A stretch of 64,000 bases of DNA from Paracoccus sp. N5 (lineage in GTDB: Bacteria; Pseudomonadota; Alphaproteobacteria; Rhodobacterales; Rhodobacteraceae): positions 1,992,001 to 2,056,000 of the forward strand of contig NZ_AQUO01000001.1 in NCBI RefSeq assembly GCF_000371965.1. Direction: 5' to 3'. Under the pieces are notes generated by a model that saw only the letters and a list, made by a program, of their open reading frames with translations, was not told the origin of the DNA and ran no database searches. Positions 26,925-35,761 of this stretch are shown here, in pieces (within the stretch, counting starts at the first letter, position 1; each line of letters begins with the position of its first letter). The position numbers were made by a program, and so were the translations under genes.

Positions 26925-27598
26925 TCCCCCGCCACCGCCGGCGGCACGCGCAGGATCGCCTCATGCCGGGCGATGGCCTCCTCGAGATCCTCGTAGACCT
27001 CCAGCGTGCCGCGTTCCAGCACGGCGCCCATGGTGCACATATTGCGGATCATCGGCATGGAATGGCTGACCACGATGGCGCCGGAATTGGCCATGCGGTC
27101 GTTGAACACCCGCTGCGACTTCACCCGGAAATCGGCGTCGCCGACGCTGGTCACCTCGTCGACCAGATAGGTGTCGAAATGGATGCCCATGCTGGTGCCC
27201 ATCGCCAGCCGCGACCGCATGCCCGAGGAATAGCTGGCGAAGGGTTGGTGATAATGCTGGCCCAGTTCGGCGAAATCCGCGACGTAATCGACCAGCTCGT
27301 CGCTGTCGACGCCATAGATGCGGGCCACGAAGCGCACGTTCTGCGCCCCGCTGAGTTCGCCGTGAAAGCTGCCCATGAAGCCGACCGGCCAGGAGATCGT
27401 GCCATCCGACAGCACCCGCCCCGAGGTCGGCGAGACGGTGCCCGCGATCATGCGCAGCAGCGTCGACTTGCCGGCGCCGTTGCGGCCCAGCAGCGCCACC
27501 GAGGCGCCGGTCGGAAAGACCGCGCTGATATTGTCGGCCACCACGGTCCGGCGTCCCTTCAGACGATAGGCCTTGGTCAGGTTTTCCAGCCGGATCAT
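26921..27598 (-). CDS. kpsT: Capsule polysaccharide ABC exporter, ATP-binding subunit (KpsT type)
   Basis: Powers export of a finished polysaccharide across the inner membrane with the KpsM-type permease. The 225 residues hold Walker A GRNGAGKST (38-46), the ABC signature YSSGMRSRLA (about 123-132, the form typical of KpsT), Walker B TYLVDEV (143-149) and switch histidine VVSHSM. There is no extra carbohydrate-binding domain, unlike Wzt of O-antigen systems, so a capsule-type exporter is favoured. It lies three bases downstream of the KpsE-like gene on the same strand. The permease gene is divergent at 29132. Confidence 0.94.
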   Translation of the reverse strand: MIRLENLTKAYRLKGRRTVVADNISAVFPTGASVALLGRNGAGKSTLLRMIAGTVSPTSGRVLSDGTISWPVGFMGSFHGELSGAQNVRFVARIYGVDSDELVDYVADFAELGQHYHQPFASYSSGMRSRLAMGTSMGIHFDTYLVDEVTSVGDADFRVKSQRVFNDRMANSGAIVVSHSMPMIRNMCTMGAVLERGTLEVYEDLEEAIARHEAILRVPPAVAGD

Positions 27599-27601
27599 GG
27601 C

Positions 27602-29050
27602 TCAGGCGCGGTCGCGGATGCTGTAATAGATCAGGACCAGGACCGACCAGGCGGCCAGCAGCATGCCCGCGACCATGAACAGCAGCCACAGCCGCTGCGG
27701 CTCGGTCGAGCTTTGCGGGATCTTGGGCTCGATATGGGCGGCGAGGTAACGCGACTGGCGCTGCGCCTCGGCCATCGCCGTCTCATAGGCGATGCGGGCG
27801 GTGCGATAGGCGCCCTCGGCGAATTCGCGGTCCACGGCCAGCTTTTCATATTCGGCCATCAGCTGGGCATAGCTTTCGCCGGCCGGACCCTGGCCCTCGG
27901 CGCCGAACTTGCCGCGCTCCTGGTCGATCAGCCGCCGCAGCGCATCGATCTTCTGCTGCGACTGGGTGACGCGGTGGTCGGTAGGCTGGGCATTCTCCAG
28001 CAGCATGTCATGCGCGACCAGCGCCTCGGCCAACTGGCCCTGAAGCCCGCTCAGCACGCCCATCTGCCCGGCAAGATCGGCCTGGGGATCGACGATCTGC
28101 GACTTCATGCGGAACGCGGTCATGGCTTGGCGGGTGGCGGTCAACTCGTCGCGCGTCTTGTCCAGTTCCGCCTTGGCCAGCCGCGTCGCATCCTGCTGGG
28201 CGACGGCGGAAAGCTGGTTGATCTTGTCCGAGCTCTGCTTGAACACCGCCGCGGCGATGGCCTGGGCGTCCTCGGCGCTGAAGGCGCTGACGTTCAGGGT
28301 GATGAGCGAGGTCGAGCTGTCGTAGAGCACCTTGACCTGGCGCTGCCAGTATTCGGTCAGGTCCTCGACATGGCCCTCGGGGTTGAAGGCGAAGACGAAG
28401 TCATGCGGCCAGTCGCGCGAGAAGCGCGCGCGCAGGTCCAGCTGCGCGTCGATCTGCTCGACCATGTCCTGGCTGCGGATGTATTCGTACAGGATGTCGG
28501 TATCCGAGGCGCTGCCGCTGCCGCCGGTGAACGAGGTCAGCCCGCCCAGAAGGTCGATCGACGGCGCCATCTGCTCCTTGCGCACCGAAAAGCCCACGGA
28601 CGAGACATATTGATCGCTGGCCCTGGCCCAAAGATACCAGGCCCAGAGCAGGGTCGGCAGCACCACCAGCGCCAGGAACGAGGCGAGCATCAGCCAGTGC
28701 CGCCGCTTCGGCTGGGCCATGGCGACCGCGGGGCGGACCGGCGTTGCCGGCCGGGCCGGAGGCTGCCCCTGCGCCGGGCGGGCCACGGGTTGGCCCATGG
28801 GCTTCACCGGGATCGGCTTGGCCTGCTGCTGCGGGCGCACCGCCGGCGGCTGGGCATTGCCCTGCGGCTTGGCGGGCGCCGGCTGCGGCTGCGTTTGCGG
28901 CTGGGCGGGGGCGCCCTGGCCCTGGAACGGCCGGTTGGCCTGCGCTGACGCGGCGGGATTGGCTGCGGGCCGCGCGGGGGCCTGCCGGTCCGCCGCTGGC
29001 TGGGCCGGGGCGCCGGAGGGGCCGCTGGCCGGGTTCGAAGGGGTGCTCAC
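27602..29050 (-). CDS. kpsE: Capsule export inner-membrane/periplasmic adaptor (KpsE/BexC type)
   Basis: Links the ABC exporter to an outer-membrane polysaccharide channel. The 482-residue protein has a long N-terminal low-complexity region rich in P, A and Q (about 1-115), a transmembrane helix (about 120-140, LASFLALVVLPTLLWAWYLW), a periplasmic PCP-like domain with coiled coils (about 260-440), and a second helix near the C-terminus (LWLLFMVAGMLLAAWSVLVLIYY). This layout matches the PCP-2b proteins KpsE, BexC and RkpR, apart from the unusually long cytoplasmic prefix. The GTG start at 29050 is the first in-frame codon of the visible region. The outer-membrane partner is not in the window. 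Confidence 0.9.
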   Translation of the reverse strand: MSTPSNPASGPSGAPAQPAADRQAPARPAANPAASAQANRPFQGQGAPAQPQTQPQPAPAKPQGNAQPPAVRPQQQAKPIPVKPMGQPVARPAQGQPPARPATPVRPAVAMAQPKRRHWLMLASFLALVVLPTLLWAWYLWARASDQYVSSVGFSVRKEQMAPSIDLLGGLTSFTGGSGSASDTDILYEYIRSQDMVEQIDAQLDLRARFSRDWPHDFVFAFNPEGHVEDLTEYWQRQVKVLYDSSTSLITLNVSAFSAEDAQAIAAAVFKQSSDKINQLSAVAQQDATRLAKAELDKTRDELTATRQAMTAFRMKSQIVDPQADLAGQMGVLSGLQGQLAEALVAHDMLLENAQPTDHRVTQSQQKIDALRRLIDQERGKFGAEGQGPAGESYAQLMAEYEKLAVDREFAEGAYRTARIAYETAMAEAQRQSRYLAAHIEPKIPQSSTEPQRLWLLFMVAGMLLAAWSVLVLIYYSIRDRA

Positions 29051-29131
29051 CGCAGTTGCGCTTTCGCTGGTTTACCTTTTCGGCGCAGTTGTTACATATT
29101 GCGGCTCGTCAAGACCAGCTTTTGCGTTCAC

Positions 29132-29950
29132 ATGTCCGACATCACCCGCGAGATTCGACCGCCGCAGCGCCCGTCCCGGAACGGGCCGCGCTTTCGCATG
29201 ATGCGCATCATCGTGGCGCTGATGCTGCGCGAGATGGCGACGACCTATGGCAAATCCGCCGGCGGCTATGTCTGGGCGGTGCTCGAGCCGGTGCTGGGCG
29301 TGGCGCTCTTGTCGCTGATCTTCAGCCTGGCGCTGAACCGGCCGGGGCTGGGCACCAACTTTCCGCTGTTCTATGCCACCGGCTTCCTGCCCTTCGCGAT
29401 GTTCAACGACATCACCAACAAGGTGGCGAGCTCGATCCGCTTCTCGCGGCCGTTCCTGGCCTATCCCAGCGTGACCTTCATCGACGCGATGATCGCGCGG
29501 GTGCTGCTGAACGCGCTGACCCATACCGTGGTGATCGCCATCGTCTTCATCGGCATTTACGTCATCTTTCAGCTGCCGGTGGTGGTGAACCTGGCGCCGG
29601 TGCTGGAATCGCTTCTGCTGGTCACGCTGCTGGCGGTCGGAGTCGGCACGCTGAACTGCTATCTGATGACCGCCTTCCCGATCTGGGAGCGGATCTGGCA
29701 GATCCTGACCCGGCCCTTGTTCCTGATGTCGGGCATCTTCTTCACCTTCGACCTGATGCCGCCCCAGGCGCAGAACCTGCTGTGGTACAATCCGTTGATC
29801 CATTGCGTCGGGCTGATGCGGCAGGGGATCTATCCGACCTATCAGGGCAGCTACATCAGCCCGGAATATGTCATCGGCATCTCGGTCACGCTGCTGCTGC
29901 TGGGGCTGATGCTGCTCGAACGCCGGCACCGCGACCTGCTGGAGCGCTAG
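29132..29950 (+). CDS. kpsM: Capsule polysaccharide ABC exporter permease (KpsM type)
   Basis: An inner-membrane ABC-2 permease of 272 residues from the ATG at 29132; a TTG at 29099 would add 11 residues. Six hydrophobic segments are seen, starting YVWAVLEPVLGVALLSLIFS. RREM-like LMLREMATTYGKSAGGY before the first helix and LFLMSGIFFTFDLMPPQAQN are family hallmarks (ABC-2, KpsM/BexB). It is divergent from kpsE across about 80 bases that must hold both promoters. It converges with the large RTX gene, sharing the CTAG at 29947-29950. With kpsT and kpsE it forms a nearly complete ABC-dependent export system. Confidence 0.93.
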   Translation: MSDITREIRPPQRPSRNGPRFRMMRIIVALMLREMATTYGKSAGGYVWAVLEPVLGVALLSLIFSLALNRPGLGTNFPLFYATGFLPFAMFNDITNKVASSIRFSRPFLAYPSVTFIDAMIARVLLNALTHTVVIAIVFIGIYVIFQLPVVVNLAPVLESLLLVTLLAVGVGTLNCYLMTAFPIWERIWQILTRPLFLMSGIFFTFDLMPPQAQNLLWYNPLIHCVGLMRQGIYPTYQGSYISPEYVIGISVTLLLLGLMLLERRHRDLLER

Positions 29951-32900
29951 AGCAGCAGGTCCGAGGCGCCGAGGCTCGATAGGGCACCCAGATCGACCGT
30001 GAGATCGGCGGCACCGTCGCCGTTCAGATCGACCAGCAGCCGGGCCGCGCCGGGCTGCGACAGGTCGGCCCTGACCTGGCCCGCGCCCGAGAAGGCGTCG
30101 CTGCCGATGAAGGTCAGGTTCAGCCCCGATAGGTCGATGCGGTCCAACCCGGTCTGGAAGTCGGTGATGGTGTCGCTGCCGCTGCCGAAATTCTCGGCGC
30201 TGGTGAAGACGAAGACATCGGCCCCGGCGCCGCCGGTCAGGGTGTCATAGCCGGCGCCGCCTTCCAGCCGGTCGTCGCCCTCGCCGCCGTCCAGCAGGTC
30301 GTGCCCGCCGCCGCCGGCCAGCGAATCGTTGCCGCCTTCGCCGCGCAGGATGTCGTTGCCGGTCTCGCCCAGCAGCGTGTCGTTGCCTTCGCCGCCGCTG
30401 GCCTCGTCATCGCCCTCGCCGCCGTTCACCAGGTCGTCGCCCAGGCCGCCGAACAGCGTGTCGGCGCCGCGAAAGCCATAGAGTGTGTCATTGCCGTCGT
30501 CGCCCGACAGATAGTCGCTTGCGGCCTGGCCCCAGAGCAGATCGTCACCGGCCCCGCCCCGCAGGGTGTTGTTGCCGCCCTCGCCATAGAGTGAATCGTT
30601 GCCGTCGCCGCCCTGAAGCATGTCATGGCCGTTGCCGCCGTAAAGCACGTCATTGTCGGCGCCGCCATCCAGCAAGTCGTGGCCCTCGCCGCCCATCAGC
30701 GTATCGGTGCCATTGCCGCCATAAAGCGTGTCGCTCCCCAGCCCCCCGGCCAGAGAGTCGCTGCCGTCCTGGCCCATCAGCGTATCGTTGCCCTCGCCGC
30801 CGAACAGGGTATCGTTGCCGATGCCGCCATAGATGGCGTCGTGCCCGCCGTCACCATAAAGCGCGTCATTGCCGGAATCGCCCCAGATCGTGTCGTGGCC
30901 TTCGCCACCATAGACCAGGTCATTGTCTTCGCGTCCCCGCAGGATGTCGTGACCCAGCCCGCCGAAGAGCGTGTCGTTGCCCCGGCCAGCATCCAGACTG
31001 TCGTTGTCCGCCCCGCCGGCCATGTAATCATTGCCCATGCCACCGATCAGCGTATCCATGCCTGCCCCGGCCATCATGCTGTCGTTGCCGGTGCCGCCGA
31101 AGAGATGGTCGTTGCCAGTGCCCGAAATCAGCGTGTCATTGCCATCGTCGCCGTTCAGCCGGCCGGCGGCGTTGCCGATCTGCAGGTAGTCGTTGCCGAC
31201 GCCGCCCCACAGTGTGTTGTTGCCGCCCAGGTCCACCAGTCGGTCGTTGCCGGCATCGCCGAACAGGACGTCGTTCCCGGCGTCTCCGCCCAGCGTATCA
31301 TCTCCGGCCCCGCCGTAAAGCGTATCATTGCCCTTCCAGCCATAGACCCTGTCATTGCCGTTGCCGCCATAGACTTGGTCGTTGCCATCCATGCCGAAGA
31401 GCGTGTCGTTCCGGTCGCCGCCCCGAAGCGTGTCATTGCCGGGCCCCCCGTTCAACTCATCGGCGCCAAGCCCGCCCAGGATCAGGTCGTTTCCGGCATA
31501 GCCGAAAATGCTCGACCCGTTGCGCGAGGCATTGAGCGAGTCGTTCCGGGTCGTGCCATGCACCACGGTGCGCATATTGGGTGCGGCGTAATGCGTCACC
31601 GGGAACAGGGAATTGTCGAAGGCGCCGGCTTGCAGCGTGGTGTTGTCTTTTGTCATGACGAAAATGACCGAGTTGCCATAGAAGATCTTGATGCCGAAGG
31701 CTTGCGGGCGAAACACCAGCTGGTCGGTGCTGCGGATCATGCCAAGCGCCGACAGGTCCAGCCGGTCCACGCCCAGTTCGAAGTCGGTGACGGTGATGCG
31801 GCCGTTGACCTCGGTCACCGCGAAGGTGTCGGCGCCGTCGCCGCCGGTCATGCTGACGGGGGCCGTGCCCGACATCAGGATGTCGTCGCCGGCACCGCCC
31901 CGCATCTCGGTCGTGCCGGCGCTGGCCTGCATCAGGTCGCTGCCGTCGGTGCCGCTCTGCACGCCGGTGCCGACCACCCGGGTCAGGCCGATGTCGCCCG
32001 GCTCGAAGACGAACTGGCTGATGCCGCGCTCGGTCCGGGACGAGACGAAGACCGCGATCTTGCCGTCGATCTCCATCGCCGAGATGGCCGAGACATCGGC
32101 CAGCGCCCGGTCGTCGGTGTCTGCCAGGGTCGCGATATGCAGGAGCTTGCCGTCGGGCAGCAGGGTGAAGACGCTGATGCCGTCATCGCCGCCGCCCAGG
32201 AAGATGAAGGCGCGGCCGTCCATGTTCAGCGTCTCCATCGCCGTGGCGCCGGAGAAGCGGGTCGTGCGTTCGTCGACGATATGGTCGACCGGCAGAAGCT
32301 GGCCGTCATAGGTCAGCCGCATCATGGTCAGCGACGAGCTTTGCGAGGCGGCGATGGCGACATAGGTCACGCCGCCGACCGTCACCGTGCCCAGGTGGCT
32401 GGGCTGATCCATGCCCAGCCCGTTCCACGACCACAGCATCTGCGCGCTGCCCAGGCTGCCGTCGGCATGGACCATCTGCACCGAGACGTAATTGCCCATG
32501 CCCGAGGCGGCCAGGATGAAGCTGCGGTCGCCCAGGGTGGCGACATGCATGGCGTCGATCTCGGTCCCCTGTACGCCGGCGCCGACCGGCAGCTGCGCGC
32601 GGGTGACATGGCTGATGCCGCCGTTGTCGGCCACGCGCCAGATGTCGAAGGCGGTCTGGCCGTCGCGGGCGCTGTAGAGGAAATTGCCCAAGGGCGTGCT
32701 GAACTGGCCGAGCTGGATCATGTCCTGCGGCAGCGGGCTGCCGCCCGGCGCGGCGGCGGCGCTTTCCAGGAAATCGCCTTGGTTGCCCAGCCGGATCGCC
32801 GGGCCGGTGCCATTGCGCAAGCCGGTGCCGAACAGCACGGAATCACCCCCAAGTTGCAGGATGGCCGCCGCCGGGTTGCCGGCATAGCCCGCGGCCGCCG

Positions 32901-33093
32901 GATAGGCCTGGCTGCCCATGGCCTGGATCGGCTGCTCGGCCGAGGTGACGCGATAGGCCGCGATGCCGCCGCCCACATGGGTGACGCTGTAGAGCGCATG
33001 GCCCTCGGGCCCGGAATGGGTCCGCAAATCCGTGATATTGCTCACGAATGGTGCATCAGCACCCGTATAGGTGGCGATCAGTCGATAGCGCAT
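29947..33093 (-). CDS. Large RTX calcium-binding repeat protein
   Basis: A 1048-residue acidic protein. Residues 1 to about 370 form a non-repeat domain with recurring short blocks (DGSLGSAQMLW, DGQLLPVDHI, DGKLLHIATL) suggestive of a beta-propeller. A run of dozens of RTX nonapeptides (GGxGNDTLxG, GGEGHDLLDG) fills about 510-950. The C-terminus (GADVFVFTSAENFG, ITDFQTGLDRIDLSGL) matches the serralysin-type C-terminal region of type I substrates. No Sec signal is present. It is probably exported by a type I system encoded elsewhere and coats the surface or binds exopolysaccharide in the presence of calcium. It converges with kpsM and is divergent from rfbC. Confidence 0.9.
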   Translation of the reverse strand: MRYRLIATYTGADAPFVSNITDLRTHSGPEGHALYSVTHVGGGIAAYRVTSAEQPIQAMGSQAYPAAAGYAGNPAAAILQLGGDSVLFGTGLRNGTGPAIRLGNQGDFLESAAAAPGGSPLPQDMIQLGQFSTPLGNFLYSARDGQTAFDIWRVADNGGISHVTRAQLPVGAGVQGTEIDAMHVATLGDRSFILAASGMGNYVSVQMVHADGSLGSAQMLWSWNGLGMDQPSHLGTVTVGGVTYVAIAASQSSSLTMMRLTYDGQLLPVDHIVDERTTRFSGATAMETLNMDGRAFIFLGGGDDGISVFTLLPDGKLLHIATLADTDDRALADVSAISAMEIDGKIAVFVSSRTERGISQFVFEPGDIGLTRVVGTGVQSGTDGSDLMQASAGTTEMRGGAGDDILMSGTAPVSMTGGDGADTFAVTEVNGRITVTDFELGVDRLDLSALGMIRSTDQLVFRPQAFGIKIFYGNSVIFVMTKDNTTLQAGAFDNSLFPVTHYAAPNMRTVVHGTTRNDSLNASRNGSSIFGYAGNDLILGGLGADELNGGPGNDTLRGGDRNDTLFGMDGNDQVYGGNGNDRVYGWKGNDTLYGGAGDDTLGGDAGNDVLFGDAGNDRLVDLGGNNTLWGGVGNDYLQIGNAAGRLNGDDGNDTLISGTGNDHLFGGTGNDSMMAGAGMDTLIGGMGNDYMAGGADNDSLDAGRGNDTLFGGLGHDILRGREDNDLVYGGEGHDTIWGDSGNDALYGDGGHDAIYGGIGNDTLFGGEGNDTLMGQDGSDSLAGGLGSDTLYGGNGTDTLMGGEGHDLLDGGADNDVLYGGNGHDMLQGGDGNDSLYGEGGNNTLRGGAGDDLLWGQAASDYLSGDDGNDTLYGFRGADTLFGGLGDDLVNGGEGDDEASGGEGNDTLLGETGNDILRGEGGNDSLAGGGGHDLLDGGEGDDRLEGGAGYDTLTGGAGADVFVFTSAENFGSGSDTITDFQTGLDRIDLSGLNLTFIGSDAFSGAGQVRADLSQPGAARLLVDLNGDGAADLTVDLGALSSLGASDLLL

Positions 33094-33176
33094 AGCGGGT
33101 TTCGCTTGTGGCAGGTGGCGGTGGTGCGGGACAGTTCCCGGTCGCCTAACAAAGCGATAATTCGCGCCTTCAAGTC

Positions 33177-33189
33177 ACGCATTATTCCC
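33177..33189. repeat. 13-base motif shared with manB upstream region
   Basis: A second copy of ACGCATTATTCCC, 108 bases before the rfbC start in the AT-richer divergent region between the large RTX gene and rfbC (33094-33297). A related TAATTCGCG sequence lies nearby at about 33158. See the copy at 25486. Confidence 0.3.
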
Positions 33190-33297
33190 CGTGCATTTTA
33201 ACAGCCGCGGGACTAGGTTGGCGCGGGCGCGGCGCCTCGGGGCCGCCTCGGGTTTCTCTGCGCGGCCTTCCGCGCAGAACTTATCTGGTAGAGACAG

Positions 33298-33879
33298 ATG
33301 CAGATCGAAAAGACCTCGCTTCCGGGCGTCCTGGTCCTTGCTCCCCGGCGTTTCGGCGATGAACGGGGGTTTTTCTCGGAAAGCTGGAACCGGCGGACGC
33401 TGCACGAGGCCGGGCTGGACCTGCCCGAATTCGTTCAGGATAACCATTCGTTATCATCGGCTTGCGGCACGCTGCGCGGAATGCATTTCCAGGCGCCGCC
33501 GCATGCCCAAGGCAAGCTGGTGCGCTGCGGGCGCGGGCGGCTGTTCGACGTCGCCGTCGACATCCGCAAGGGCAGCCCGACCTATGGCCGCTGGACCGGA
33601 TACGAGCTGTCATTCCAGAACGGCTTGCAGCTGTGGATCCCGCCGGGCTTTCTGCACGGCTTCGTCACGCGCGAACCGGACACGGAAATCATCTACAAAT
33701 GTAGCGATCATTACGCGCCGGATTGCGATGGGGCGGTCGCCTGGGACACAATCGGCATCGACTGGGGCCTGTCCGGTCGTCCGATCCTGTCCGGAAAGGA
33801 CGCCGAGGCCCCGGCATTGCGCGATTTCGACAGCCCCTTCACCTATGCGGGCCCATTTGATTACGAGGCGAGACTATGA
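33298..33879 (+). CDS. rfbC: dTDP-4-dehydrorhamnose 3,5-epimerase
   Basis: The third enzyme of dTDP-L-rhamnose synthesis, a cupin of 193 residues. Seen: RGFFSESW, the catalytic histidine H63 in LRGMHFQ, VAVDIRKGSPTYG (D88) and PPGFLHGF, with tyrosine Y133 in EIIYKCSDHY. It is first in a four-gene operon; its stop overlaps the rfbB start (ATGA). Rhamnose is presumably a component of the exopolysaccharide or capsule made by the neighbouring genes. Confidence 0.97.
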   Translation: MQIEKTSLPGVLVLAPRRFGDERGFFSESWNRRTLHEAGLDLPEFVQDNHSLSSACGTLRGMHFQAPPHAQGKLVRCGRGRLFDVAVDIRKGSPTYGRWTGYELSFQNGLQLWIPPGFLHGFVTREPDTEIIYKCSDHYAPDCDGAVAWDTIGIDWGLSGRPILSGKDAEAPALRDFDSPFTYAGPFDYEARL

Positions 33880-34913
33880 AGATTCTGGTTACCGGCGGGG
33901 CGGGGTTCATCGGTTCGGCCGTGGTGCGGCTGGCCGTCGCGCGCGGGCATGCGGTGGTGAACCTCGACGCACTGACCTATGCCGCCAATCTGGAAAACGT
34001 CGCTTCGGTCGCGGACGACCCGCATTACGCCTTCGAACAGGTCGACATCCGCGACCGCGCGGGCCTGGACCGGGTGCTGGCCGCGCACAAGCCCGACGCC
34101 ATCATGCACCTGGCCGCAGAAAGCCATGTCGACCGCTCGATCGACGGGCCGGGCGCCTTCATCGAGACCAATGTCACCGGCACCTACAACCTGCTGGAAG
34201 CCGCGCGCGCCCATTGGGTGGGGCAAGGCCGGCCCGAGGGCTTCCGCTTCCACCATATCTCGACCGACGAGGTCTTCGGTTCGCTGGGCGAGACCGGGCA
34301 GTTCACCGAGGAAACGCCCTACGATCCGCGCAGCCCCTATTCGGCCTCGAAAGCCGCCTCGGATCACCTGGTCCGGGCCTGGCACGAGACCTATGGCCTG
34401 CCGGTGGTGCTGACCAATTGCTCGAACAATTACGGGCCCTTCCACTTCCCCGAGAAGCTGGTGCCGGTGGTGATCCTGAACGCGCTGCACGGCAAGCCGA
34501 TCCCGGTCTATGGCGACGGCGGCAATGTCCGCGACTGGCTCTATGTCGAGGATCACGCCGACGCGCTGCTCCTGGTGCTGGAAAAGGGCGCCTTGGGCGA
34601 AAGCTACAATATCGGTGGCGAGAACGAGGCCAGAAACATCGACCTGGTGCGCATGATCTGCGCCGAGATGGACCGGCTGCGCCCCGATGCCGCCCCGCAT
34701 GAGCGGCTGATCAGCTTCGTCACCGACCGGCCCGGCCACGACCGGCGCTATGCCATCGACCCGACCCGGATCCGCACCGAGCTGGGCTGGCGCCCCTCGG
34801 TCACGGTCGAGGAAGGGCTCGCGCGCACCGTCGAATGGTATCTGGCGAACGAGGACTGGTGGCGCCCGCTGCTGACCCGGCAGGGCGTCGGCCAAAGGCT
34901 CGGCGCGGCGTGA
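33876..34913 (+). CDS. rfbB: dTDP-glucose 4,6-dehydratase
   Basis: Turns dTDP-glucose into dTDP-4-keto-6-deoxyglucose. It is an extended SDR of 345 residues with NAD-binding loop GGAGFIGS (7-14), catalytic STDEVFGS (T130, D131, E132), YSASKAASD (Y155, K159) and CSNNYGPFHFPEKLVP, all diagnostic of RmlB. The start overlaps rfbC and the stop overlaps rfbD by one base (TGATG), giving tight coupling. Confidence 0.97.
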   Translation: MKILVTGGAGFIGSAVVRLAVARGHAVVNLDALTYAANLENVASVADDPHYAFEQVDIRDRAGLDRVLAAHKPDAIMHLAAESHVDRSIDGPGAFIETNVTGTYNLLEAARAHWVGQGRPEGFRFHHISTDEVFGSLGETGQFTEETPYDPRSPYSASKAASDHLVRAWHETYGLPVVLTNCSNNYGPFHFPEKLVPVVILNALHGKPIPVYGDGGNVRDWLYVEDHADALLLVLEKGALGESYNIGGENEARNIDLVRMICAEMDRLRPDAAPHERLISFVTDRPGHDRRYAIDPTRIRTELGWRPSVTVEEGLARTVEWYLANEDWWRPLLTRQGVGQRLGAA

Positions 34914-35761
34914 TGGATCTGCTGGTCTTTGGCCAAAGCGGCCAGGTCGCGCAGGAACTGGCGCGGCTGGCGCCGCAGGCGCGGTTCCTGGCCCGCGCCG
35001 AGGCCGATCTCTCCGACCCCGAGGCCTGCGCGGCCGCCATCCGGGCCTCGGGCTGCGCGGCGGTGCTGAACGCCGCCGCCCATACCGCCGTCGATCGCGC
35101 CGAATCCGAACCCGAGCTTGCGCATCGCATCAATGCCAAGGCGCCCGCCGCCATGGCCCGCGCCTGCGCCGATCTGGGGCTGCCCTTTCTCAGCATCTCG
35201 ACCGATTACGTCTTCGACGGCTCGGGCGCGCGGCCCTGGGTCGAGACCGATCCGACCGGGCCGCTGGGCGTCTATGGCGGCTCGAAACTGGCCGGCGAGC
35301 GCGGCATCGCAAGCGCCGGCGGGCAATGGGCGGTGCTGCGCACCTCCTGGGTCTTTTCCGCCCATGGCGCGAATTTCGTCAGGACCATGCTGCGGCTGGG
35401 GCGCGAGCGGCACGAATTGCGCGTCGTCGCCGACCAGCACGGCGGCCCGACCCCGGCCGAGTCCATCGCGCGCACCTGCCTGACCATGTTGCAGGCGATG
35501 CGCGCCGACCCGGCCAAGGGCGGGCTTTACCATTTCGCCGGCACCCCCGACACGACCTGGGCCGATTTCGCCCGCGCCATCATGGCCGGGGCGGGTCTCG
35601 GCTGCCGCATCATCGACATTCCCACCTCGGACTATCCGACACCGGCGCGACGCCCGGCGAATTCCCGCCTGGATTGCGCCGCCATTCTGCGGGACTTCGG
35701 CATCAGTCGCCCCGACTGGCCGGCCGGTCTCGCCAAGGTATTGCAGGAGCTGACCGCATGA
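34913..35761 (+). CDS. rfbD: dTDP-4-dehydrorhamnose reductase
   Basis: Performs the last reduction to dTDP-L-rhamnose. It is an SDR of 282 residues with GQSGQVAQEL at the N-terminus (NADPH loop), NAAAHTAVDRAES, STDYVFDG and the YGGSKLAGE catalytic pair (Y121, K125). The ATG at 34913 overlaps the rfbB stop; an upstream in-frame start would lie inside rfbB. The stop overlaps the rfbA start (ATGA). Confidence 0.97.
   Translation: MDLLVFGQSGQVAQELARLAPQARFLARAEADLSDPEACAAAIRASGCAAVLNAAAHTAVDRAESEPELAHRINAKAPAAMARACADLGLPFLSISTDYVFDGSGARPWVETDPTGPLGVYGGSKLAGERGIASAGGQWAVLRTSWVFSAHGANFVRTMLRLGRERHELRVVADQHGGPTPAESIARTCLTMLQAMRADPAKGGLYHFAGTPDTTWADFARAIMAGAGLGCRIIDIPTSDYPTPARRPANSRLDCAAILRDFGISRPDWPAGLAKVLQELTA

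Noticed and set aside
30240..31540. Regular short repeats that could suggest a CRISPR or minisatellite
   Set aside because: The period is about 27 bases, the DNA of the nine-residue RTX repeat, with coding constraint and no unique spacers.
30625..33201. Long plus-strand open frame (858 codons) opposite the large RTX gene
   Set aside because: It is the antisense of regular GC-rich RTX repeats, rich in V, A and Q without domains, and lacks a ribosome-binding site. The minus-strand reading has clear RTX motifs.
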